The notes beneath the pieces were generated by a model. It did no database searches, was not told the origin of the DNA, and saw only the letters and a program-made list of their open reading frames with translations. Position numbers and translations under genes: made by a program. From Tetrahymena elliotti 4EA (Eukaryota; Ciliophora; Oligohymenophorea; Hymenostomatida; Tetrahymenidae), in the NCBI GenBank assembly GCA_000231825.2, contig JH720387.1, positions 1 to 64,000 on the forward strand: a stretch of 64,000 bases of DNA. The letters run 5' to 3'. Below, in pieces: positions 34,418 through 47,504 of the stretch. Position 1 is the stretch's first letter; every line of letters starts with the position of its first letter.

Positions 34418-37400
34418 ATGAATGTTGAGTAGGCGTAATAAAAGGCGCCGCCTGATAATTAAGAAAATGGTAGCAAAGATATTAGTAGCTTATAGTAGCA
34501 ATAGTTTGCATCACCTACTAAAAGTGCTGCAGCAAACACTGTAGTAAGTGTAAAAGAGTAGAAGATCAAAGAGAACCCTTTTACTCTTGATACTGAATAA
34601 TCTTCTACTACAAGTCCACCAAGAAGTGCTATTCAAGAAGAGAATGCAAAAAGATTTAGTTAAATAAATGTAAGCTAATTTAATTCGAAAAGGTAAATTG
34701 TATTCATAATTTATAAATTTAGATTGTAGATGCTATCAAGAAGAATCCCTAAAGATTGAAATGGCTTAAAGAATCCTTAAAGGATTTTTGCCTTATTAAG
34801 AAAAATATTTATCTATTTCGTAAGCGAAGAATGGTTTCTCACAAAGACATAATAGGATGCGATTGCAAGAGGGTAGCTCCAGAGAATATGTAATCATTCA
34901 ATATAAATATAAATACCAAGCTACGTTTCATTCAATAACTGAATAGCACATATGCATATTTTTGCTTTATCAATCATCATTTTAAATTTTGCAATTCTAT
35001 TGAGCAGAGAGTTCGAATTCAACAGAAGATATGGCGAAAGACAAGTATAATTAGATATTTCATAATCATAAGTTACAAAAAGTGAGTTTTTGGATTGTAA
35101 TTTCAAAAGAATTAGCACGATTGAAAGCTTATCATAAACACAAATGAATAAATCTGCAATTTTGAAACTGTGATTTTTGAAAATGAACAAATGATGATTT
35201 AGATAGATACATTGAATGAAAATAGCAGCAATTGGGAAAAATAAGTTTTAGTATTTTAAAATTAATCTAAAATAAAAATAAAATTAGTTCAAAGATTCCA
35301 ATATCAAAGCGTTTGAATGGTATGATTAACTGTGGTGAAAATTGCTGGAATAGAGCAGTTTGCACAGAATGTTGTGATTTATCATGTAGATGTGGCGATT
35401 TATGTTAAAATAGGAGATTTTAAAAGCATTAAGATGCATGCGTCTATCCATTACCAACTAAAGGAAAGGTAAATAATAATAATTAGTTAATTTGGAAAAT
35501 AGCGAATTTTATGAATAAACTTTATTTTTAATCCCACATTTTTGATAAATTTAAAATATTTAAAAATTAGAAATAAGAAATTATTTTTCTTATCAATTTG
35601 ATTTCGATCTAGAGACAAACAAATTACAAAAATACAATATTTCTTAGGATGAAATTTATAAAAAAATTTGTTAATTTAAAAAATAGCTTTTTCTGAATAT
35701 AAGTTTTGTAAATTCAAGAAAAATTAGGGTTTGAATTGAAAATAAAATGCAAATTATAAAAAATTAGGTTATAATTTAAAAAATTTTTTTACTTTGTTTA
35801 AAATATTGCTATCAAAATCAATAAATTATTTGCTAGATGAAGTCAAATTAATCCAAACTAATAAAAATATTTGCCTATTTATTATTATTTATTATGTGAC
35901 CATGTAAAATCTTGTGTCTATTAAGTTCAATAATTTTTGCGGAATTTTCCAAATTTTTTGTTTTTGCAAACAAATTAAATTTTGTCATATTTTATTAGAC
36001 CGAAATAAAATTTAATTTCAATTACTTATTCATTCATTCATTGATTTATTAAAAAGGGTTGGGGTCTATGTGCAGGTTAGTTTATTCCTAAGGGAACTTT
36101 TATCATCTAATACACAGGAGAAGTGTTTGATATTAACTCTTCAGAAGGTATCAAAAGGTGCAAAGACTATAGTGTAAGTCTATAAATTTATTTATTTAGA
36201 TCACTCAAACAAACAAATAAAATCTTAAAATGAAAAATATAACACATCTTTATTTATAAAAAGAGATCAACATGTACTTACTTAATGAAGATTGATAAGA
36301 ATGAAGTTATTGATCCTACTTTAAAAGGAAACTTAGCTCGTTTCATAAATCACTCTTGTGATCCTAATTGTATTACATAAAAGTGGCATGTTCTTGGAGA
36401 AATTTGTATTGGTATTTTTTCTATTAAGGATATATAAGAGGATGAAGAACTTACTTTTGATTATTAATTTGATTCTTTTAAAACTCCATTAACTAAATGT
36501 TTATGTCAAACTGCTAAATGCAAAGGATATTTAGGTAAATTAGAATAATAGAAATGCATGAAATTTTTTCTAAATTAGTATTTTTTAATTAAAGGATACA
36601 TTCCCACTGACTTTACAGTAGAAGAATGGGAAGAAAGATTAGATAATCTTCCTTGTAGTATTTGTGATGGTAATACTGAAGACGATGATGACAAATTGCT
36701 TTTGTGTGATAGATGTAATAATGGATTCCATATATTTTGCTTGAAGCCTCCATTAACAGAAATTCCAGAAGAGTAATGGTTTTGTGCTGATTGTATAAAT
36801 TAGATGAATAATGTTAATCATGAGAAAATAGCTTTAGAAAAAAAAGAAAGATTGAAAAAGAAAAAGAGTAAAAATATTGTTTTTGAATCTAATGATGAAG
36901 AAATATTCAAATACTCAGAATAGTATGAACAAGTAAGAACTAAATTATCTTTTTATATAATCAGTAAAATGTTTTTTCTAATAAAAAGTTTTATAGTTTT
37001 ATGAAGAATATTGAAAACTAAGCAATAGAAGAATTATATGATATCCATGATTAAGATGAAGATGATGATTAAATTTAATTAAAAATAAAAAAACGTAAAG
37101 AACTTCATATGCAAGATAAAGAGGAGCAATAAAGGCTTGAAGAATAAAAGAAAAAAAAATAAAATAAATCTTAGGAAAAATAAAACCCTAAATAATATTC
37201 AGAGGAGGAATTTCAAAGTAGATTTAACTTTGTTTATTAAGAATTTATGATTAAATTTTTTTTTGAAATAAAATAGAGTAGCTTAACGAGTAGTATAAAA
37301 AAGCAAAGATAAAAGTGGAATAATCTAAAAAATCAAAATCTATAGATTTAAATGTTAATGCAGCAACTCCAAACTAAAATTAATAGTAATAGCCTTAATA

Positions 37401-40400
37401 GACATAGTTATAATAATAGAATACAAAAATGCTTGAAGAAGGCGAGGAATAAGAAAATGAACATTTAGAGAAGGAAGAATATTTTAATGATGAAGATGAT
37501 GATGAAGAAGATGATTCATAAAATAGAAGCTAAGTCTTTAAATCTCCTAATCCAAAGAGGGTAAGAAAGCTTTTTGATACAATTTACTTTTATTAAAATA
37601 TTTTTTTATTAATTAGATGTCTTCTAGTTAGGATCCTCAAAATATTAATTAGAAGTAATTAAGTGCTGAAAGGGTATCACCCATGAAAAAGAATAAAGGT
37701 CCTAATGGAGAAATATTTAAAAAGGTTGAGCATTCATACTAGGAATTTTTAACAACAATTCCTTCATTCTTATAAAAAATAACCCTTTTCAATGAAAATA
37801 ATCTATCTTTGAATGATGTTTCCAAAAAGACAGTTATTTAGTTAAATAAGCTTGAAATGCATCTCTTTCGTACTAACTTCACTTTGTTTGAGAAATTAGG
37901 TGTGAGAACTTTCTGGGATCACAGTTAAAAAGTTGCTCATGATTTATTCATGAAAAATACTGAACTCTCAATTTTAGGTAATGATTAGCAAATCACTATT
38001 TTCACTGAAATCATTGATTCCATGCAGGAAGTAGTCAAGTAGATAAAGAATGAAATGGGCATAGTTGAAGCATACATCACCATACCTGCTATTTACTTAA
38101 AGAGAATTATTGGTCTCAGTCATTCAAATATAAACAGAATGGAAAAACAACACAATGTTACTATTTTCTATAATAAGCGTTTCATCACTGATGAGTGCTA
38201 TACAATGGATTAAAAGGTAAATCTTCTAGTCAAAGGTATCAAGGAGAACATTATTTCTTGCCATAGAGATATATCTGATAAAATTAGTTCTCTAGAAGTA
38301 AAAAATTTTTAAAAGTTTTTTAGCTAATTTATATTTTTCAAAAATTAGGTTCATAGAGTGTATTTGACCCCATGGGAAACAAAGAATGTTTTGAGTTCCC
38401 TTTAGATGCTAAAAAGGAAAAATCATAAATCAGAATTTCGTTTACACAGAGAAAACCCATTTAAAGATATAAATCATCCTTTCTTTTTCATCCAAGTCAA
38501 AGAAAAAGAATTGACACTTATTGGTACCAGAGAGTATTTAAAATAATTATTAGTGAGAGTTAATATTAATTTTTTAATAAAACTAGGGAGAATGAATAAA
38601 CATAGTAGGAGATTCTTAACTTGATAAACTCTACAAACAAAGACAGAGAAGAATTCCAGTGTTCACATTATCTAATTCCTCATCACCTGAAAAATTGCAC
38701 AAACCAAATCAAGTAGTAAATTGAAAATAAAGTACCAGGATTAAAGGTATATTTATTTGATCCAACTCATCCTCGTAAGAATATCACTCTGACGACTTGC
38801 GGCTTATAAGAATAAAGATCTAAAGCAAAATAGGTCATAGTTAAATATTTTGAGGAATAGTAAAATGAATAGAGATAATTTGTAATTTATACTTTATATT
38901 TATATAGATGTTGTTAATTGTTAATAACTCAATTTTTCCATATTAAATAGAAATTCGAAGTAGATAATTTCTAAGATTAAATGATGTACTAGATGACTAA
39001 ATATCTATTCAAATACATGCAAAACAGCTTTCTTACTAATGATACTTCCTTTATGAAAAATTGGGATATTATATCTCCATATGTCTCCTACACATCACTG
39101 GAATAAAATTGGTTTTGGAAAGCTATTAAGAGGCATGTTATGAATGACTATGATACCTAGCTCTATATATGTTTTGTTGCTAAAAGATTGGACTTAGTTA
39201 CAAGGTTTGTATTTGAAAAAGAACAAGAAATTGCTAACTAATAGTAAGTTTTTAAAAATTTTTTAAAGCTTATTCATTCATATTTATTAAAGGAAAAGTA
39301 AAAAATCATAAAGTGATAAATGGAGTAATAAGGATAAAAGTAATTCTAATTCAGACTCTTCTGAGATGTCAGAAGAAGATAAAATTTAAAATGAAGATAC
39401 AGATAAAAAAAAAAGCCAGAATGATAAAATGATTGAAGAAAATTTAACCCGTAAAAGCAGATCTTCTTCATCTTCTTCTTCAAGCAGAAGTTCTTCAAGT
39501 GAGACTTCAAATTAATCCTCTTCTCCTTATTAAAGAAATCATAAAAGTCACTATTTGCATCAAGATGATGATTAGATTTATCCTTGCTTTGACTAAAACT
39601 TAAACCAAGATGCTAAAGTTAAGAAAAATATTGTTCTTTTGATTAAGATGATTCTTCATAAATTAATAAATAAGAATGTAGGAATTCTTAAAAATTATCA
39701 AACTATCTACAACCGTAAATAGCTACCTAACCACAATTTTTTTAGAGACTCTTTTTCAGGTATTAATTTTAATGGTGGTTCATATTACAATAGAGAAAGC
39801 TCTGAGCCAGAAATAGGAGAATTACCTTTTGAAGATGGAAAGAAGTAATTAAATTAACAATGTTTTATTCATTTTTATACATTTAAGAATATTTTAAATA
39901 TGAAATATTATTTTGAAAATAGAAGTAGATCACGTAGTAAAAGTAGAGGAGGAAGAAGGAGAGCAGGGAATAATTTTAGTACAACACGTAGAGGAGGATT
40001 TTCTTCAATTCCCCCTACATAAAGCTAGGCTTCTAATTTTAGTGATGCTCCTCCTACATAATCTACAAATTTAGCTTTAACCTCTGTTAATTCAGCAGCT
40101 GTTACAGGTAGTAGCTGGTCAAATGCTCCAAATGTCACACTAGGTGCATCAAATTCTGTCGGTACTACCCCTGCTATCCAATCAATTGGAACAAGATATT
40201 AAAAACACACAAAGTTTTCTTCAAGCGAAAGAAGCATAAGTCGTTAAAATAACTTTAGCTCTAAACCAAGATCTAGAAAGCGTGAAAAGAGCAGTAATTC
40301 TGATCGTAACTCTTCAAGCAACTCTTCTGGAGAAGAGAATTCGAGCTCTTCTTATTCTAGATCATCTTCTTCCAGGTCTTCATCATCATCTTCTTCAAAG

Positions 40401-43400
40401 AAGAACTCTAAATCTCAGTCTAAGCCTAGAAGAGCTAACAAGCAATCTCTTTTTTCATCTGGACCTATCATACCAAATGTAAAACAACCTAGCTCTAGCT
40501 AGTTGATTCCATCCCCTTCCCCTATTTTAGCTGCTACAAATTCTTTTAGTTTAGCTAATAACCCAATTAAGGCAATCAGTCTCTCAGTAAGTATTGCAGC
40601 ACAAAGCACACCATAGAATTAATCATAACAAGCAGTATCTCCTACTTCTTTGAATAAAGAAAAAAACTATTTATTATAGTAATAACAATAGTAAACTCTA
40701 ACAGTGTAAGAGAATCAAATACAAAGTACACCACAGTAATAACCAACTTAATCTATTTAAAATCCTGTTTAATAAACTAGTAATAATACAACTTCAATAA
40801 TTATTACCACACCTATATAGAACTCTCAAAATAAAATTATATAATAATAAAACAACAACTAAAAAGACACTAACACTGTATCATAAAACTTGAATTAATA
40901 AAATCAGTAAGCTACTTAATAAATCATTAACAACAGCATTTCAGTACCTTCTAAAATTTAATAAGCATAATCTACACCAACTTCGAACAATATTATCAAC
41001 AATAGTGCATCTTCTAATTTTTTAATTAATTCTCAAATAACACCTATTTCAACTTCAGTCTCTCCTCTAATCACTCCAACATAAGTCATATCTAGCAAAT
41101 TTGATATAAAAACCTTTAGTTTAGCTTCTTCTTCAAACACATAAACACATCAAAGCACAAGCTCCTCTGTCTAACCTTAAAAGCAAAGACTTTCAAAGTG
41201 GGATATAAAATCTGACCTGAATAACAATAATACATAATAACAACAACCATCATAATAATAAATACCTCCTTTATAAGCTACAAGTACAATAAATTAAAAT
41301 CCTACTGTGTAAAATCTTCCTTCTAATTAATAAAATTCTCTTATTTAAACATAATAAAATAATTCAGTTCAACAACCTCTTTTAAGTTAATCATCAGTAG
41401 CCTAAACTTTATAGGCTACTTCTTCTCAACCATTACCATAGCAAAATATTGTAACTTAAAATAATTAAAATTAAGTTTAATAACCACCTCAACCTATAAA
41501 AGTAAGTAAATTTTCAAGTAAACCTGTTACTGTAAATGAAACAAATGTAAACATACTAAATTAATTGCAGGCTAATTTGTAAGATAAGCAATAGACTTAG
41601 CTATAATAAATATAATTGCCTCTATAAACTTAGTAATAATAATAATCAGTAAATGAAATTCAACATAAGTAAATATCTTAATCAATAAGTAATTAAACAA
41701 TTTCTTCTTAAAATTAATAAAACATCTCTTCTTTAACTACTAAATAAACCATTAATTAGTAAGAAATAACAACTATTCCAATTGTGACTTAAAGTAATTA
41801 ATAATAAGCATAAACTATTACTAAAGGATTTTCTTAACCTGTGTTGTAAAAATAATAATCTTAAGAATAAAATTTTATAAAAGAGAATATAATTTTAAGT
41901 ACCAAAGCTATGATTAATGAAATTAATTCAAAGAAAAATAACTTATAAGATAAATATACTCAAAAACCAATTAACACAAATGCGCAAGATTAAAAATTAT
42001 AAGAAAATAAATAGTTAATTGCCCAATAATAATTGAATTAAAATGAGCCATTAACCATAAATAAAATTTAAGACTCTTAGAATAATTCTTTCCTAACTTC
42101 TAAATAAGTCAAATAAGAATTCTAAATAAGTAGTGAAAGTAAGAATATCTCCAATTTGAGTGATAATTCAAACAAAAATTTAGAGGCTTAGAATTAATCT
42201 TAAATTAATCAAAATGATAAATAGTAAATGGAAGAAGAAGGTGAAATAGATGAAGAGATCTTACCTATTAAAGAAGATTCATTGAAGACTACAACTATAC
42301 ACTAAAGTGAATAAATATAAATTGATTAACAAAAGATTACTTCTAGTTCACCTCCACCAAAGACTTCAATTTCTCATCAATTAACTCAATCTCAGTTAAA
42401 GAAAAAAAGTAATAAAACTATTTTATCTATGTTAGATGAAGATAAAACATCTTCTAGTGATGCAGATAGCTCTCCTTTAACTAGTGAGTCTAATTTTGAA
42501 AGGCCAACTAATAGAAAACCCAAATTTAGAGATATGGATAAAGAGGAAGGAGAGTAGTATCATAATGAAGATTATGAAGAAGGTTTAGAAAGTTCAAAAT
42601 TTGGTATTAGTAGATAGAGCAAACATATAAGCAAATTTAGTAAGAGTTAAGTAGGTAAGAGCTCTAAAAAAGGATCTTCATCTCAATAAAAAATAAAGTC
42701 TAAAAGGAGAAGTAACAGCAGCAGTAAGAATGTTACAACCAAATCTCAGAAGGCACGTTCAAAATTTGATAATTTTTCAGTTAAAGATGATATAGATAAT
42801 GATGAAGAAGAAGGAGAAGAAGAAGTAGCTCCAAAATCTCGTTAAACAATTCAAGATTAAAAGAAGTAGCATAACATAGAAGAAGGTAATGAAGAAGGAG
42901 AAGAAGGAATTCACTATGAAAATGAGGAAGATGAAGAAGGAGAAGAATCTGAGAAAAGTAGTGGTAAGAATTAAAAAAGAAGACACTCATAAAAACGTAA
43001 CTCAGATTCTTCAAATTCATCTTCTAGTTCATATGATTATAAACGCAGAGGAGGGTTCGAACAAGTAGATAACTATTACCACCCCATGAATTCTTAATTC
43101 AAATTTTAAAAAGTTAACAATAAGTACTTTAAGATGGGTAAAAATAGAAGAGGTAAATACACTTTAAATTAATTTTAAAATATTTATAATTTCTTTGAAT
43201 GATAGGAGTCGATACTGTTTCTTTATCTGGAGTAACTAGCCTGCCTATTAATAGCGATGTGAGAATTAATAAATATAGAAAGAAGAGTAATGGGTTTAGT
43301 GATGCAGCTCCTACTACAATAAATGAAGCAATTTAATTGGAAGTAGAGTAATAAATAGCATAGAAATAACTTTCTAATTTAGCTAACATGAGTTAAAGCA

Positions 43401-46400
43401 ATAAAAGTCGAAGCAGATCATCAAGGGGTAGATCATCTACAAGAAAAAAAACTAGTAAAGAATAAGGGAGTGGCTATAAGTAATAAGCTAGACGCCACAG
43501 TGGAGCAAGGAATAGAAAAGGGAAATTTACTTCATCAAGTGGGAGTCGCTCTAATTCTTCATCATCTTCATCCTCTTCCTCATCTCATTCATCTTCATCT
43601 TCTTCAAGCTCTTCTTCTACTCATAAATCATAAAAATTTGCTACTAAAGAAATTAAGCAAGCAACTGTAAAAAAGGTAAGCAAATTTTCATCTGCAATTC
43701 CAGAAAATATTTAGGATGTATCTGAATCTTCAAACAAAGATTAGCTGAGAATTAAATCATAGAGTTAAGAAACAAAAATGAAATCTGAAGCTGCTTCAAA
43801 AAGTTTTAACTTATCTAAAAAGTAAGCTGAAGAAGTAGCCATTAAGCACCCACCAAAAAAAACAAGTCTTTTTAGCACTAAAGAAGAAATAGAAATGGAT
43901 AGTAAACAAGAAATATAAGCAAAATAAGAAAGAAAGATTTCTTCAAGCTTTTAAAAAGACTTGAAAGGTGAATAATAAAAGTCATAGGCAGATAAAAAGT
44001 AGAACTAATAATAAAAACAATCTGTTGAAGGTCAATCGAATACCTAATAACAATAATCTTCTTAATAAGGAGGAGAATAAATTATTAATAAAGATTTTAT
44101 GTCTTTAATTAGAGATATTGAAAATAAGATTCTTAATGATGGAAACATTCCTAAAGAAGAATTGCTTAACAAATTAAAATCTCTTTGGTTGCAACTTGCT
44201 TCTAGTTAAGCCCCAATACAACCATAGCAACCATAAACTTAACCTGCTTAGTCTTCTAGTAAACAACCTGATAACATAAATTAATAAAAATAAGAGCCAA
44301 GCAAAAGCTAGTAATAGTAATAACAGACTAAGTAATCTCATTTCTCAGAAGACAATGAAGTTATTTAAGAATAAAAACATTTACATTAAGATAATTAGCA
44401 AAATCAAAATTAAAAGAGTCATGCAGGAATATAGAAAGCTGAAGCTAGTGTAACAAAAGGTGAAGATGATTTAAAGAAAGAAGAGGGAGAAGAAGGAGAA
44501 GATGAGGATGAGGGAGAACTTGATGAAAGCTCTTTAGTTAGATCTTAAGATTATAAATCAAGTAAAAATGATAGGATGAAAGCTAACAAAGAAAAGAATC
44601 ATAGTAATCCTAGATAAGAAAAGAGTGATAGAAAGAAAAATAGAAACTCTAAATCAAGAAGCAAAGAAAAGAAAAAACCTAAAGTAGGAATAAAAAAATA
44701 AATGGTTTCACACCATAGTGGATAAAGACATTTAGTTTCTTCAGGATTAAATATTGGCTAGCCTAACATCCAAGGTGGTTTAAGTATGGTAAACCAAAGA
44801 ATGCAAAGAGGAATTATTGCTACTAGACCTAATTATCATATTTAATCTTCATCTGGATCTTCATCTTAGTCAGACTCTGAACCATAGCAACATTAATCTA
44901 GCAATTTCTGTTCAAGTTCAAGTAGTAGATCATAATTAAGATATTATTAGAGTGAAGTAGATGATGATGAAGATAGTTCACAATCTTCTGCTAGCAAGCA
45001 AAATTTATAGTTAAAAAAGCATGGAGCTGCTTCTTCAAATACTAATACAGGTGGAATAGATTACCAACATTTTCACTAACTTATCAAAGGACGCAAAAGA
45101 GAAGCTGGATAAAGAATCAGCAAATTCACAGAGAGGAAAAACAAATTCAAAAATGATGATTAAAATATTTAAGATGAAAGTAAAGAAGTTAGTCTTAGCA
45201 GCGAACGTATTTCTGTCGGAAATGTTTTAATTAATAACTAAGTAACAAATATAGGTTAGTAATCTCCTACTTAGTCAATTAAATCATAATCTAATGATAA
45301 CATTAGTAATACTCTTAATAACAATACCATAGCTTCTAAAACATCTACAAATGAATCTGGTTAGATAGTTTCTGATTCAGTTACTACTTTAACTAAATAA
45401 ACTGAAAAATTTTCTGTAAGTTAAGAAAAATAACAGCAAACTCACCATCAAAGTTCTAAATTTACTTCTATTCCTCCATAGGAAGAGAAAGGAGTTAAGT
45501 AGTCAACAGTTTCTAACACACTATAACAATAAAATTCAGTTGCATAACAATAACAAACAAATAATAACTAAATCCTTGCTTCTATGAAAGTTGATCCTCT
45601 TTTGAACACAATATAATAACTTAAATAAAAATCTTCACTCAAAAAAGAAGCAAGTAATGTGTAAAATGTTCCTAAACCAAAAATAGACTCTGATAAAGAA
45701 GCAGGAGAAGAAGACGATGAAGAGGAGGAAGGAGCTGCAAAACTTGATGAAGGTGAGGCTAAAAGTGAATCAGAAGAAGGTGGTATTGACGAAGAGGGAG
45801 AAAGTGATGCTGAAGAAAATGAAAGTGAAGAGGAAGAAGGCGGTATTCCATCAAGCAAGGATAAGAAAAAGAAGAAAAAAAGAGATTCATCAAGTAGTAG
45901 CAGATCTAGTTTTAGTCATAAAAAAAAGAAAACTAATAAAACCTCTAAAAATCAAGCATCAAAAACTAAAAAAAGTAAAACTCACAGAGATGATTCAAGT
46001 GATTCCGACTCTTCTTCTGGATTTTATCATTCAAATGTCCATCATAGCAGTAGAGGATCAGGCTCATAGTCTTTCTTTTCTTCAGAATAATATAACTTTG
46101 TTTAAGGAAATCGTTTCAGAAATAAAAATAGTCCTCCAACATAAAGATTTAGTGGAAGACATGGTGCTTCATCTTCCAACATACCTCCTCCAACTACAAG
46201 ATATTCTAATAATAAATTTTCTTTTACAGGATAATAATAAAATATGTCTTCTAATACATCTAATATAAATATTCCTTCTAAGGGCTTTAGTAATTTTTCA
46301 AGTCAACCCTCAAACACACCTTAAAGTGGGAATGTAGCTATGGTTTCTTCACTCTAATCTGTATAAAGTTCTAGAGGCAGAATGACTCACTGGAGTAGAG

Positions 46401-46525
46401 CAAATACAGGAGATTCTCCAACATCTTCTAAAATTACCCATAACATAGAAACATCAAGAAAGAGGTCAAGGAGTCATAAAAAGCATATAAAAAGCAGATC
46501 TAAATCCCATTCAAGTAAAAAATGA
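34418..46525 (+). CDS. Giant SET-PHD-KH histone lysine methyltransferase with SR/Q-rich tail
   Basis: Fifteen exons: 34418-34669, 34723-34889, 35288-35468, 36057-36173, 36264-36534, 36595-36932, 36965-37217, 37277-37560, 37617-38297, 38349-38552, 38591-38881, 38951-39243, 39293-39844, 39923-43152 and 43206-46525, all in phase, 3477 aa. [47 protein letters not shown] (about 175-330): [30 protein letters not shown]; post-[19 protein letters not shown] (about 350-398): [35 protein letters not shown]-like repeat region follows (about 620-1100; [17 protein letters not shown]). Then over 2200 residues rich in Ser, Arg, Gln and acidic runs, with RS dipeptides ([13 protein letters not shown]). AWS-SET-postSET enzymes of the SETD2/NSD/ASH1 group methylate histone H3 Lys36; that target is inferred. 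The intron at 38553-38590 and the short introns are the least certain. Confidence 0.85.
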
Positions 46526-47504
46526 GAGTTTAAAATAAATTGGTTTGCTATTTGAAAGTAGACTAGCTATAATCTTACAATAAATTAATAAAATCGAGTA
46601 GAATAATCGTCTATGAATGAGATGTGTTAAAAAGTAGCTTGAAAGGTTAATAATATTTAAATAAAATTAATAAAAATAAACAAAACTAATAAACCAAACT
46701 ATTACTTAAATAAATAAAAATGTCATGTAATCTTTGAAAAAACAAAAAAGATTAAAATTGACTTAATAAACTATGTAGTTAATAGACACTCATCGAGTAA
46801 ATCATATATAAAATTATAGTTGATTGATTGGTACTATCATTCTATCAAATTATTGCTCATTCATTAATTCTATTTGTTTACACTTATAAATTTTTCTTAT
46901 CTTTTCAATTCTAATACATTTTTAAATTGAGAATTTGTCAATTCATTTGTTATAAATTAATTAATCAAATAATAAATAAATTAATCAATTAATTAATTAA
47001 CTAACTAACTTACTCCATTACATTTTTATATTTTACAATTCTATTTTGTAATTAGTTATTTAATAAATTCTTTAATATTTTCATTAAACTTTTTATCAAT
47101 AAAAATCTTCTCTTCACAAAAATTTTAAAATAATTGAATTTAAATTCACTTTTAGTGCATAAAAAATTTTTTTTGGGATTAAACCTAAACAATAAAATTG
47201 AAGTAAATTTTTTAAAATCATGTCCAAAGTTTTTTAAAAAGAATACTAAAAATAATTTTTTATTTCTGTAACTCCATTAAATATTATTTTAAATATTTCC
47301 TTTTTCATAAAGAATTTCTAAATTTACTATTTATCAATAAAAATAAAGTAAAGTGTATGATATAAAATATAATAAAGAGTATTTTTATAGAAATTTTAAT
47401 TAATTTTATATTGAATTAATTATAAATAAATACATTTTTTAATGAAATTTTTTACAAATTTATTTTTTGATTTGGATTATTAAATATATCTATTAATTAA
47501 AATA
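46526..47504. other. AT-rich region between convergent genes
   Basis: 3' flanks of the SET gene (+) and the calcium channel gene (-). Contains a short ATTA/ACTA-type simple repeat near 46960-47015. No gene or RNA recognised. Confidence 0.55.

Noticed and set aside
45568..46268. Ser-rich minus-strand and Lys-rich plus-strand ORFs
   Set aside because: They are other-frame readings of the acidic/serine-rich tail of the SET gene, whose true frame ends at 46525.
37617..46525. A separate gene starting at the ATG at 37617
   Set aside because: The ATG directly follows a good intron 3' end and the reading phase is continuous with the SET-PHD exons, so one gene is the simpler reading; cDNA would settle it.
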